DNA of 64,000 nucleotides from Arthrobacter mobilis (GTDB lineage Bacteria; Actinomycetota; Actinomycetes; Actinomycetales; Micrococcaceae): the NCBI RefSeq assembly GCF_012395835.1, contig NZ_JAAZSQ010000002.1, positions 1 to 64,000 of the forward strand, written 5' to 3'. The first letter of the stretch is position 1. Each line of letters opens with the position of its first letter. The notes beneath the pieces were generated by a model, which searched no databases, was not told where the DNA came from, and saw only the letters and a program-made list of their open reading frames with translations. Shown in pieces: positions 48,299 through 56,133 of the stretch. A program made the translations under genes and the position numbers.

Positions 48299-49128
48299 TG
48301 CTGTTCCACGACCGGGACTTCTCGACCCTGCTGATCGACGAGGCCGCGGACAAGCCGGACCGGGTCCATATACAGCTGAACCGGCCCGAGGTGCGCAACG
48401 CCATCGACCAGCAGATGGTCGACGAGCTGCACCAGGTCTGCGCGGTACTGGAGCAGACACCCCGGATCCTGATCCTTTCCGGCTCCGGCGGGGTGTTTGC
48501 CTCGGGCGCCGATATCGCCCAGTTGCGCGAACGCCGCCGCGACGACGCCCTGATGGGCATCAACTCCGGCATCTTCGTGCGCATCGCCAAGCTGCCGATG
48601 CCCGTCATCGCCGCCCTGGACGGCTACGCCCTCGGCGGCGGCGCGGAACTGGCGTACGCGGCGGACTTCCGCATCGGCACCCCGGCGTTGAAGATCGGCA
48701 ACCCGGAAACCGGCCTCGGCATCCTGGCCGCCGCCGGGGCCTCCTGGCGGCTGCGCGAGCTGGTGGGCGAGCCGGTGGCCAAGGAGATCCTGCTCGCAGG
48801 CAAGGTCCTCGGCGCCGAGGAGGCCAGGGCGGTCCACCTGATCACCGGGATCCACCCCGCCGAGGAGCTGCTCGCCGCCGCCCACGGGCTGGCGGACCGG
48901 ATCGGGCTGCAGGACCCGCTGGCGGTGCGCATCACCAAGAGCGTCTTCCACGCCCCGCCCGAGGCGCACCCGGTGATCGACCAGCTGGCCCAGGGCATTC
49001 TTTTCGAATCCCAGGCCAAGTTCGACCGGATGCAGGCATTTTTGGACAAGCGGGCATCGAAGCAAGCGGCGAAGGATGCCAGGAGCACCGGTGCGCAGGA
49101 GACGATGCAGCAGGAGGCAGCGAAGTGA
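48298..49128 (+). CDS. paaF: Enoyl-CoA hydratase/isomerase (PaaF type)
   Basis: 276 residues, crotonase fold: VHIQLNRPEVRNAID, oxyanion loop FASGADIAQLR and IAALDGYALGGGAELAYAAD with the catalytic Glu region NPETGLGI. The last 30 residues are a Lys/Gln/Ala-rich extension. Its place between thiolase and 3-hydroxyacyl-CoA dehydrogenase indicates hydration of 2,3-dehydroadipyl-CoA; assignment to PaaF rather than PaaG is by context. Confidence 0.88.
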
Positions 49129-50012
49129 ACGCAGCAGCAACCGGACCGGAAGCGGTCCCCGGCCAGGTCCCCGGAAAAGTCGGCGTGCTCGGCGGCGGCC
49201 GGATGGGCGCGGGCATTGCCCATGCCTTCGTCCTGGCCGGAGCCGAGGTCGTCGTCGTCGAACGTGACGAGCAGGCGGCAGCCGGTGCGCGGGAGCGGGT
49301 GGAAGGCTCACTGGCGAAGTCGCTGGAGCGCGGGACCATTGAGGGCACCCTGGACTACCTGACCGGGCGCCTGGCCGTCTCCACCGATTACGCGGACTTT
49401 GCCTCCTGCGACCTGGTGGTCGAAGCCGTTCCGGAGGACTTCGAACTCAAGTCCTCCGCGCTGAAGGCGGTGGAGGAGCAGCTGGCGCCGACGGCGTGGC
49501 TGGCCACGAACACCTCCTCGCTGTCGGTGACCAAGCTGGCCGCGACCCTGCAGCGTCCGGCCCGGTTCTGCGGCCTGCACTTCTTCAACCCGGTGCCGGC
49601 GTCGCTGCTGGTCGAGGTGGTCCTGGCCGAGGAGACATCCGAGGAGCTGGCCACCGCCGCCAGGGCCTGGGTCCAGGCGCTGGGCAAGACCGCCGTCGTT
49701 GTCCACGACGCGCCCGGCTTCGCCTCCTCCCGGCTGGGCGTGGCGATCGCGCTTGAGGCCATGCGGATGGTCGAGGAAGGCGTGGCCTCGGCCGAGGATA
49801 TCGACGCCGCGATGGTGCTCGGCTACAAGCACCCGGTGGGCCCGCTGAAGACCACCGACATCGTGGGCCTGGACGTGCGTTTGGGGATCGCCGAATACCT
49901 GGCCTCGACGCTGGGGGAGCGCTTCGCCCCGCCGCAGATCCTGCGCGACAAGGTGGCACGCGGCGAGCTCGGACGCAAGACCGGCAAGGGCTTCTTCGAC
50001 TGGCAGCAGTAG
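49125..50012 (+). CDS. paaH: 3-hydroxyacyl-CoA dehydrogenase (PaaH type)
   Basis: 295 residues. NAD-binding VGVLGGGRMGAGIAHAF, VVEAVPEDFELK, TNTSSLSVTKLA, catalytic His in CGLHFFNPVP, and the C-terminal dimerisation domain with KHPVGPLKTTDIVGLDV and RKTGKGFFDW. It oxidises 3-hydroxyadipyl-CoA. The GTG overlaps the upstream stop in GTGA and has GGAGG eight bases before it. A hairpin follows. Confidence 0.92.
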   Translation: MNAAATGPEAVPGQVPGKVGVLGGGRMGAGIAHAFVLAGAEVVVVERDEQAAAGARERVEGSLAKSLERGTIEGTLDYLTGRLAVSTDYADFASCDLVVEAVPEDFELKSSALKAVEEQLAPTAWLATNTSSLSVTKLAATLQRPARFCGLHFFNPVPASLLVEVVLAEETSEELATAARAWVQALGKTAVVVHDAPGFASSRLGVAIALEAMRMVEEGVASAEDIDAAMVLGYKHPVGPLKTTDIVGLDVRLGIAEYLASTLGERFAPPQILRDKVARGELGRKTGKGFFDWQQ

Positions 50013-50037
50013 CCCAGGCCCCGGGAACGCACCCGGG

Positions 50038-50077
50038 AACGGCGGCCGCGCCGAACCCTTCGCGCACGGCCGCCGTT
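50038..50077 (+). terminator. Hairpin after paaH
   Basis: Eleven-base stem AACGGCGGCCG with CGGCCGCCGTT followed by GTCC, 26 bases after the stop; the loop is 18 bases. Confidence 0.55.
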
Positions 50078-50152
50078 GTCCTGCGCACCTGCCGTACCGG
50101 GGCGCGGATGCCGGAGTCCGGGGCGGCGCCGGAGGCGCCCTATGATGAGGGC

Positions 50153-50206
50153 ATGCCCCCGTTCACCCCCGCCACGCCGGCGAAGCACCATGCGCCGCGC
50201 GGCTGA
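50153..50206 (+). CDS. Possible leaderless upstream peptide (17 codons)
   Basis: TATGAT (50141-50146), the best -10 element of this region, ends six bases before an ATG that opens the frame MPPFTPATPAKHHAPRG and stops 10 bases before the phosphatase start at 50217. Spacing matches the leaderless genes of the window. It may be a regulatory upstream frame, or evidence that a base change has moved the original start of the phosphatase out of frame. Confidence 0.35.
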   Translation: MPPFTPATPAKHHAPRG

Positions 50207-50216
50207 GGGCCGCGGC

Positions 50217-50924
50217 ATGGCCGGCTTCGGCGGGGCCGTGCACTGGGAAGGTGCCGTCAATGCCCGGCTGCTGGCCGGCGACATCTACCGGATGGGCCGC
50301 TCCGAATGGCTGACGGCCACGGGCTGGCGGCAGGCCTGGGACGACGGCGTGCGCACCATCGTGGACCTGCGCAACGGCAACGAGCGGACCCGGCGGCCGA
50401 CCGACCCGGTGGTGCCGCCCGAGGCCATCGCCCGCTTTACGGTCCTGCACCGGCCCACCGAGGATCCGGCACACGAGCGGTTCGGCGCGGTCTTCGGCCG
50501 CTACATGGCCCATCCCCGTTCCTACCTGGACTGCCTGCGCCTGTTCCCGGACAAGATCGCCGAGGTCTTCCGGGCGCTCGCCGGTGCCGAAGGCGCCGTC
50601 GTCATCAACTGCTCCGCCGGCCGGGACCGCACCGGCCTGGTCTCCATGCTGCTGCTGCAGCTGGCCGGAGCCAGCGCGCAGGCCAACGCGGACCACTATG
50701 AACTGGGCCTGCGCGGCATCAATGAGTGGCACCGCATCAGCCCGTATCCGCATCCGGTGGAACGGCACCTGGCGGAGGAAGAGCTGGCCGAGCGGATCGC
50801 CGAGACCCGGGCGGCCTTCCTGGCCGCGCTGGACCGGCTCGACGCCGAAGCGTACCTGCTGGCTGCGGGAGTCACTGCCGCGGAAATCCGGCGGCTGCGC
50901 CGGCGCCTGTCCGGGTCCGCCTGA
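50217..50924 (+). CDS. Tyrosine-protein phosphatase (Y_phosphatase3 family)
   Basis: 235 residues. P-loop VVINCSAGRDRTG (Cys-X5-Arg) near residue 135, with VRTIVDLRNGNE and VHWEGAVNARLLAGDIYR at the N-terminus. These phosphatases act on phosphotyrosine or phosphoinositides. ATG 50217 has GAGG nine bases upstream; an ATG nine codons earlier (50190) overlaps the upstream peptide frame and is the alternative. The usual Asp-Leu-Gly-Gly after NAR is altered. It lies between the paaJFH and paaZ units, with no evident link to phenylacetate. Confidence 0.85.
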   Translation: MAGFGGAVHWEGAVNARLLAGDIYRMGRSEWLTATGWRQAWDDGVRTIVDLRNGNERTRRPTDPVVPPEAIARFTVLHRPTEDPAHERFGAVFGRYMAHPRSYLDCLRLFPDKIAEVFRALAGAEGAVVINCSAGRDRTGLVSMLLLQLAGASAQANADHYELGLRGINEWHRISPYPHPVERHLAEEELAERIAETRAAFLAALDRLDAEAYLLAAGVTAAEIRRLRRRLSGSA

Positions 50925-50939
50925 GCCGGACAGGCGCGG

Positions 50940-50979
50940 CTGGTGGTGGCGGTAATCCCCCAACTGCCGCCACCACCAG
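50940..50979 (+). terminator. Terminator hairpin after the phosphatase gene
   Basis: Thirteen-base perfect stem (CTGGTGGTGGCGG with CCGCCACCACCAG) 15 bases after the stop. Confidence 0.7.
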
Positions 50980-51150
50980 TCCGTCCGGCACCGGCCCGGT
51001 GCACGCCCGACAGGCGCGGCTCCCGGTCCCCAAACCCCGGTACCACCCGGCCCTGGAGGCCGATATCCCAAAGGTACCCGCTGGCACCGACACTTTACAG
51101 GGGCCGGACCTCTCGACTTCGGCTCCGGCCGGGCCTATACTTCCGCTGCC

Positions 51151-51180
51151 CCGCGGCGTCCCGCGGCGTCCCGCGGCGAC
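51151..51180. repeat. Three copies of a 10-base tandem repeat
   Basis: CCGCGGCGTC occurs twice, then CCGCGGCGAC and a partial fourth. It lies in the 429-base region between the phosphatase and paaZ, just after a promoter-like TCGACT-N17-TATACT (51113-51141). No gene is seen in the whole stretch. Confidence 0.6.
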
Positions 51181-51270
51181 CCGCGCCGCAGCCGGTCCCG
51201 GTGGCCGCAGGCGGCAAAATCACGGCCGCGGCCGGTGTGCCCGCGGCCCCGATCATGTAGGCTGGATATG

Positions 51271-51291
51271 TTACCGACCGACCGTTCAGTA
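51271..51291. promoter_or_regulatory. PaaR-type operator in front of paaZ
   Basis: TTACCGACCGACCGTTCAGT is nearly the complement of the paaJ operator. It starts seven bases after a TAGGCT (51258-51263) with an adjacent TG, so a bound repressor would cover the transcription start. It lies 63 bases before the paaZ ATG. Confidence 0.7.
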
Positions 51292-51353
51292 TATTTTGAC
51301 GAGACCGCGCCGGCTGCCGGCAGGATCGTACGGGGAAGGAAAGGCTGCCAACG

Positions 51354-53426
51354 ATGACCTCTACCGCTGTGGGTGTTGAGATTGTCCCGAGCTTCGTCCA
51401 GGACGCCTGGTGGACTCCCGAGGGGGAGGTGGCCGGCACCGAGGTGCGCGATGCCAGCACCGGCGCCGTCATTGCCAAGGTCAGTACCGAGGGCCTGGAC
51501 CTGGCCGCGGTCATCGAGCACGGCCGGACGGTGGGCCAGGCCGGGCTCGGGGAGCTGACGTTCCACCAGCGGGCGCTGAAGCTCAAGGAGCTCGCCCAGT
51601 ACCTCAACGGCCACCGCGAGGCGCTCTACGAACTCTCGCACCGCACCGGGGCCACCAAGATCGACAACATGATCGACGTCGACGGCGGCATCGGCGTGCT
51701 CTTCACCTTCGGTTCCAAGGGCCGCCGCGAACTGCCCAATGCCCAGGTCGTCGTGGACGGCCCGGCCGAGCAGCTGTCCAAGGACGGCTCCTTCATCGGC
51801 GAGCACATCTACACCCGGATCCCCGGTGTCGCAGTACAGATCAACGCCTTCAACTTCCCCATCTGGGGCATGCTGGAGAAGTTCGCGCCGGCCTTCCTCG
51901 CCGGCGTCCCCACCATCGTGAAGCCGGCCACGCCCACCGGCTACGTGGCCGCCGCGGCAGTGAAGCTGATCATCGAATCCACCATCCTGCCCGCCGGGTC
52001 CCTGCAGCTGCTCTCCGGCTCGGCCCGCGACCTGCTGGACCACCTGGACTACCGCGACGCGGTGTCCTTCACGGGTTCGGCGCACACGGCCAATATGCTC
52101 AAGTCGCACCCGAACGTGGGCGAGGGCGGCATCCGCTTCACCTCGGAGGCGGACTCGCTTAACGCCGCGATCCTGGGACCCGACGCCGCGCCGGGCACCC
52201 CGGAGTTCGAGGCCTACGTGAAGTCCCTGGTCACCGAGATGACCGCCAAGGCGGGGCAGAAATGCACCTCCATCCGCCGGGCGATCGTGCCCAAAGCCCT
52301 GGTCGGCGACGTCGTGGACGCCGTCGGAGCGCGCATCCGGGAGCGCGTGGTCGTGGGCGACCCCCGCGCCGAGGGCGTGACCATGGGCGCGCTGGCCTCG
52401 CTGGAACAGCTGCGCGACGTCCGCGCCGTCGTGCAGTCGATGCTGGACGCCGGCGGCGAGCTGGCGTACGGCACGCTGGACTCCCCGCAGGTGAAGCAAG
52501 CCGACGGTTCCGTCGGCATCTCCGAAGAGGGCGCATTCATGGCCCCGGTCCTGCTCCGCTGGGCTGATGCCAATGCCGAGGCGGTGCACTCGCTGGAAGC
52601 ATTCGGCCCGGTATCCTCCGTCATCGGCTACGAGGACCTCGACGACGCCGTCCGGCTGGCGGCCAAGGGCTCCGGCTCCCTGGTGGCCACGGTGGCGACC
52701 AACGACCCGGCCGCGGCGCAGACGCTTGTCACGGGCATCGCCGCGCACCACGGCCGCGTGCTGGTGCTCAACCGCGAGGATGCGCGCACTTCCACCGGCC
52801 ATGGTTCCCCGGTGCCGCACCTGATCCACGGCGGGCCGGGCCGGGCCGGCGGCGGCGAGGAGCTGGGCGGCATCCGCTCCGTGCTGCACCACATGCAGCG
52901 CACCGCCATCCAGGGTTCGCCCAACATGCTCACCGCGGTGACCGGCGTCTGGCACACCGGCGCCGACCAGCACTTCGGCGAGGTCCACCCGTTCCGCAAG
53001 AGCCTGTCCGAGCTGAAGATCGGCGACGCCTACCGGTCCGGCCTGCGCCAGGTCACGCTGGAGGACATCACCGCCTTCGCCAACGAGACCGGGGATACCT
53101 TCTACGCCCATACCAACCAGGAGGCGGCGGCGGCGAACCCGTTCTTCCCCGGCATTGTGGCCCACGGCTACCTGCTGCTGTCCTGGGCCGCCGGACTGTT
53201 CGTGGAGCCTGCCCCGGGACCGGTGCTGGCCAACTACGGCCTCGAGAACCTGCGCTTCATCACCCCGGTGGCCGCCGGTGATTCCATCCGCGTGACGATC
53301 ACCGCCAAGAAGATCACCCCGCGGGAGACGGACGAGTACGGCGAGGTGGCCTGGGACACGGTCATCACCAACCAGAACGACGAGATCGTGGCCACCTACG
53401 ACGTGCTGACGCTGGTGGCCAAGTAG
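51354..53426 (+). CDS. paaZ: Bifunctional oxepin-CoA hydrolase/semialdehyde dehydrogenase
   Basis: 690 residues. The N-terminal 530 residues are an aldehyde dehydrogenase with AFNFPIWGMLEKFAPA, VSFTGSAHTA and active-site Cys in KAGQKCTSIRR; the C-terminal 150 residues are a MaoC-type hotdog hydratase with ETGDTFYAHTNQEAA and FFPGIVAHGYLLLS (Asp and His dyad). It hydrolyses the oxepin ring and oxidises the aldehyde so that no toxic semialdehyde escapes. A strong GGAAGGAAAGG lies upstream. Monocistronic between an operator and a strong bidirectional hairpin. Confidence 0.95.
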   Translation: MTSTAVGVEIVPSFVQDAWWTPEGEVAGTEVRDASTGAVIAKVSTEGLDLAAVIEHGRTVGQAGLGELTFHQRALKLKELAQYLNGHREALYELSHRTGATKIDNMIDVDGGIGVLFTFGSKGRRELPNAQVVVDGPAEQLSKDGSFIGEHIYTRIPGVAVQINAFNFPIWGMLEKFAPAFLAGVPTIVKPATPTGYVAAAAVKLIIESTILPAGSLQLLSGSARDLLDHLDYRDAVSFTGSAHTANMLKSHPNVGEGGIRFTSEADSLNAAILGPDAAPGTPEFEAYVKSLVTEMTAKAGQKCTSIRRAIVPKALVGDVVDAVGARIRERVVVGDPRAEGVTMGALASLEQLRDVRAVVQSMLDAGGELAYGTLDSPQVKQADGSVGISEEGAFMAPVLLRWADANAEAVHSLEAFGPVSSVIGYEDLDDAVRLAAKGSGSLVATVATNDPAAAQTLVTGIAAHHGRVLVLNREDARTSTGHGSPVPHLIHGGPGRAGGGEELGGIRSVLHHMQRTAIQGSPNMLTAVTGVWHTGADQHFGEVHPFRKSLSELKIGDAYRSGLRQVTLEDITAFANETGDTFYAHTNQEAAAANPFFPGIVAHGYLLLSWAAGLFVEPAPGPVLANYGLENLRFITPVAAGDSIRVTITAKKITPRETDEYGEVAWDTVITNQNDEIVATYDVLTLVAK

Positions 53427-53458
53427 GCGGCGCCCCGCGGGCGGCATAAGCAGCGGTG

Positions 53459-53502
53459 CATAAGGAAATGGCGGTCCCGGACGGGACCGCCATTTCCTTA
53501 TG
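53459..53502. terminator. Bidirectional terminator between paaZ and paaR
   Basis: Twenty-base perfect stem (53459-53478 with 53483-53502) and loop GGAC. Read rightward it ends with A/T-rich ATTTCCTTATG; read leftward it is equivalent, so it can serve both convergent genes. Confidence 0.85.
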
Positions 53503-53540
53503 TGCTTCCTGGCCGTGCTCTGCCGGCCCGCTGCAGCGCC

Positions 53541-54176
53541 CTAGGCGATGCGGGCCGCGGCGGGCAGATGCAGCCCGTCGAAGATCATGGTCAGCAGGTC
53601 GTCGGCGAGCTTCTCCGCGGTCAGCGTGCCGCCGGGCTTGTACCATTCGACGATCGAGTTGATCGTCCCGAAGAGCAGGCGGGTGGTGGTGCGCGGGTCG
53701 ATGTCGCTGCGCAGCGATCCCTCGGAACGTGCCGCGTCCACGAGGTCGGCCACCTTCCGGTCGAAGGCGCGCCGGCGCTCCAAGGCGTTGCGTTCGACCT
53801 CGGTATTGCCGCGCAGGCGCAGCAGCAGGGTCACATAGGGAAGCTTCTCGGTCAGCACTTTCACCGTGCTGCGCAGGACGTATTCCAGCCGGGCATCGGC
53901 CCTCCCGGACGAGGCGCCGGGTTCGTCCAGAATCGCTTCCAGCGAACCCAGCGCCTCGTCCAGGGCCAGCCGCAGCAGGTCTCCCTTGGAGGGGACGTGG
54001 TGGTAGATGGCGCTCTTGGAAATGCCCAGGTTCTCCGCGAGGATGCCCATGGAGGTGGCCTCGTAGCCGTGCTTGTTGAAGACGGCCACGGCCACGCTCA
54101 GGACGGACTGCTGGTCGTATCCGGGGCGGCCGCGCCGGGCGGCCTCGGGGGTCTTCGATTTGGGCATGGTGTCCAT
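53541..54176 (-). CDS. paaR: TetR family regulator of phenylacetate genes
   Basis: 211 residues (ATG 54176; an ATG three codons later is possible). The HTH is SMGILAENLGISKSAIYHHV with the typical TetR recognition helix, followed by PSKGDLLRLALDEALG; the C-terminal helical domain binds the ligand, presumably phenylacetyl-CoA. It is the third gene after paaI and paaK on the same strand (37-base gap). The four operator-like repeats in front of paa units fit a TetR-type repressor. The role is inferred from position and operators. Confidence 0.85.
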   Translation of the reverse strand: MDTMPKSKTPEAARRGRPGYDQQSVLSVAVAVFNKHGYEATSMGILAENLGISKSAIYHHVPSKGDLLRLALDEALGSLEAILDEPGASSGRADARLEYVLRSTVKVLTEKLPYVTLLLRLRGNTEVERNALERRRAFDRKVADLVDAARSEGSLRSDIDPRTTTRLLFGTINSIVEWYKPGGTLTAEKLADDLLTMIFDGLHLPAAARIA

Positions 54177-54213
54177 CTTCCCACGTACTGGCGGTTGGAT
54201 TCCTGCGGCTCCG

Positions 54214-55551
54214 TCAGGTCTGGTTGCGCAGGTCGTAGATGCGGCGGAGCTTGCCGCTGGAGCGGGCCAGCGTGCCGGGTTCGGCGATTTCGATCCGGCA
54301 GGAGGACCCGACGTGGATCTTGATCTGCGCGGCCAGTTCCTTCGCGGCCTGGGCGGCGGTTTCGGGCGTGCAGTCCTCGCGGCGCTCGATCCGCACGGTG
54401 AGCTCGTCCATCCGGGCCGGCCGGGTCAGCTCGAGCTGGAAGTGCGGGGACAGTCCCGGGATCCGCAGGGCGATCTCCTCGATCTGGGTCGGGAACAGGT
54501 TCACCCCCCGCAGGATGATCATGTCGTCGCTCCGGCCGGTGATCCGCCCGATCCGGCGCATGTTCGGCCGCCCGGTGCCCGGCAGCAGCCGGGTCAGGTC
54601 GTGGGTGCGGTAGCGGATGACCGGCATGGCCTCCTTGGTCAGGGAGGTGAAGACCAGCTCCCCGGACTCGCCGTCGGCCAGCACCGCGTTGGTGACCGGG
54701 TCCACGATCTCGGGGCGGAAGTGGTCCTCCCAGATGGTCGAGCCGTCCTTGTAGTCGATGCACTCGCCGGCCACGCCCGGGCCCATGACCTCCGAGAGCC
54801 CGTAGATGTCGCAGGCGTCGATGTCCAGCCGGCTCTCCAGCTCCCGGCGCATCTCCTCGGTCCAGGGCTCGGCCCCGAGCACCGCGACCTTCAGCGACGT
54901 CGCCGACGGGTCGATGCCGGCGTGCTCCATCGCGTCCACGATGGTCAGCAGGTAGGTCGGGGTGCACAGGATCGCGTCGGGCTCGAAGTCGGCGATCAGC
55001 TGGATCTGCTTCTCGGTCTGCCCGCCGGACATCGGGATCACCGTGCAGCCGAGCTTCTCGGCCCCGTAGTGCGCGCCCAGGCCGCCGGTGAACAGGCCGT
55101 AGCCGTACGCGTTGTGCACCTTCCAGCCGGGCTTGACCCCGGAGGCGCGCAGCGACCGGGCGAACAGATCCTCCCAGCGGCGCAGGTCCCCCTTGGTGTA
55201 GCCGACCACCGTGGGCCGGCCGGTGGTTCCCGAGGAGGCGTGGATCCGGGCCACTTCCTGCTGAGGCACGGCGAACATGCCGAACGGGTAGGCACGGCGC
55301 AGGTCCTCCTTGTCCGTGTACGGGAACTTCGCCAGGTCGGCCAGCTCCTTCAGATCCGACGGGTGGACCCCGGCCTCGTCGAACTTGCTCCGGTACATCG
55401 GCACCCGCTCGTAGGCATACGCCACCGTATGCTGCAGGCGCTGCAGCTGCAGCGCCTCCAGCTCGTCCCGGCTCATCAGCTCCTCGGGATCAAGCGTGGC
55501 GGGGTCGGCGGGGGTGGACCTGCGGGCCTTGGTACCGGCGGTGATGTTCAT
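54214..55551 (-). CDS. paaK: Phenylacetate-CoA ligase
   Basis: 445 residues. AMP-forming ligase motif IHASSGTTGRPTVVGYTK, HNAYGYGLFTGGLG, IYGLSEVMGPGVAGEC, and MIILRGVNLFPTQIEE with C-terminal lysine in SSGKLRRIYD. It activates phenylacetate to phenylacetyl-CoA, the entry reaction of the pathway and the step that makes the PaaR inducer. It follows paaI with no gap, so the two are co-translated. Confidence 0.95.
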   Translation of the reverse strand: MNITAGTKARRSTPADPATLDPEELMSRDELEALQLQRLQHTVAYAYERVPMYRSKFDEAGVHPSDLKELADLAKFPYTDKEDLRRAYPFGMFAVPQQEVARIHASSGTTGRPTVVGYTKGDLRRWEDLFARSLRASGVKPGWKVHNAYGYGLFTGGLGAHYGAEKLGCTVIPMSGGQTEKQIQLIADFEPDAILCTPTYLLTIVDAMEHAGIDPSATSLKVAVLGAEPWTEEMRRELESRLDIDACDIYGLSEVMGPGVAGECIDYKDGSTIWEDHFRPEIVDPVTNAVLADGESGELVFTSLTKEAMPVIRYRTHDLTRLLPGTGRPNMRRIGRITGRSDDMIILRGVNLFPTQIEEIALRIPGLSPHFQLELTRPARMDELTVRIERREDCTPETAAQAAKELAAQIKIHVGSSCRIEIAEPGTLARSSGKLRRIYDLRNQT

Positions 55552-56019
55552 TCAGCTGTCCTTGCTGGTGCTACGGGGATTGGGAATGGTGCGGGAGCGG
55601 CCGCGGAATTCGGCGAGGACCTCTTCGCCGCTGCTACCTTCCTGCGTGACGCGGATGTCGTAGAGTCCGCTGCGGCCGGTCTGGTTGACCAGCCGCGCGG
55701 TGGCGGTCAGCAGCCTGCCTTCGAAGCCGGGCTTCATGAAGTTGACGTCGACGCCGGAGGCCACGGTGATGGTGCTGCCGTCGCCGTCCGGATCGTTGCA
55801 GGCTAGGGCGAAGGCCACATCGGCGAAGGCGAAGACCATCCCGCCCTGGGCCATGCCGAAGCCGTTGAGCATTTCGTGGCGGATCCTCATCTGGATGACC
55901 ACGTCGCCGAACTCCGCCCGCAGGACCTCCACACCCATCCAGCGGGCGGCCTTGTCGTCCACGAAGGCGGGGTGGATCCGTGCCGGAGCGGGAGCCGTCC
56001 CGACGTCAGCGTCGCTCAT
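55552..56019 (-). CDS. paaI: Hotdog thioesterase PaaI
   Basis: 155 residues. Hotdog fold with GFGMAQGGMVFAFADVAFAL (the catalytic helix) and SGVDVNFMKPGFEGRLLTA. It hydrolyses ring-hydroxylated phenylacetyl-CoA to prevent trapping of CoA. The ATG has GAGAGG seven bases upstream. It is the first gene of the leftward paaI-paaK-paaR unit, with an operator-like sequence 18 to 41 bases before the start. Confidence 0.92.
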   Translation of the reverse strand: MSDADVGTAPAPARIHPAFVDDKAARWMGVEVLRAEFGDVVIQMRIRHEMLNGFGMAQGGMVFAFADVAFALACNDPDGDGSTITVASGVDVNFMKPGFEGRLLTATARLVNQTGRSGLYDIRVTQEGSSGEEVLAEFRGRSRTIPNPRSTSKDS

Positions 56020-56036
56020 GTGAGACCTCTCACTTT

Positions 56037-56060
56037 ATTTACCGAATGTTCATTAGGTAA
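56037..56060. promoter_or_regulatory. PaaR-type operator in front of paaI-paaK-paaR
   Basis: TTTACCGAATGTTCATTAGGT is a weaker match to the operators at 46973, 51271 and 58435: the TTACCGA-NN-GTTC-NT pattern is kept. It would give autoregulation of paaR. A shorter TTACC..GGTAA palindrome is also present. Confidence 0.5.
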
Positions 56061-56133
56061 TACCCGGGAGGGGCCTGCTGTCAAGTTGTACGGGCGGTCG
56101 AACTGCCGCCGGACCGGCCGGGCCGCTGCGGGA

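Noticed and set aside
53456-53662. Small frame starting MHKEMAVPDGTAIS
   Set aside because: Its start is created by the 20-base terminator palindrome (the same peptide is read from both strands), then it runs antisense through paaR.
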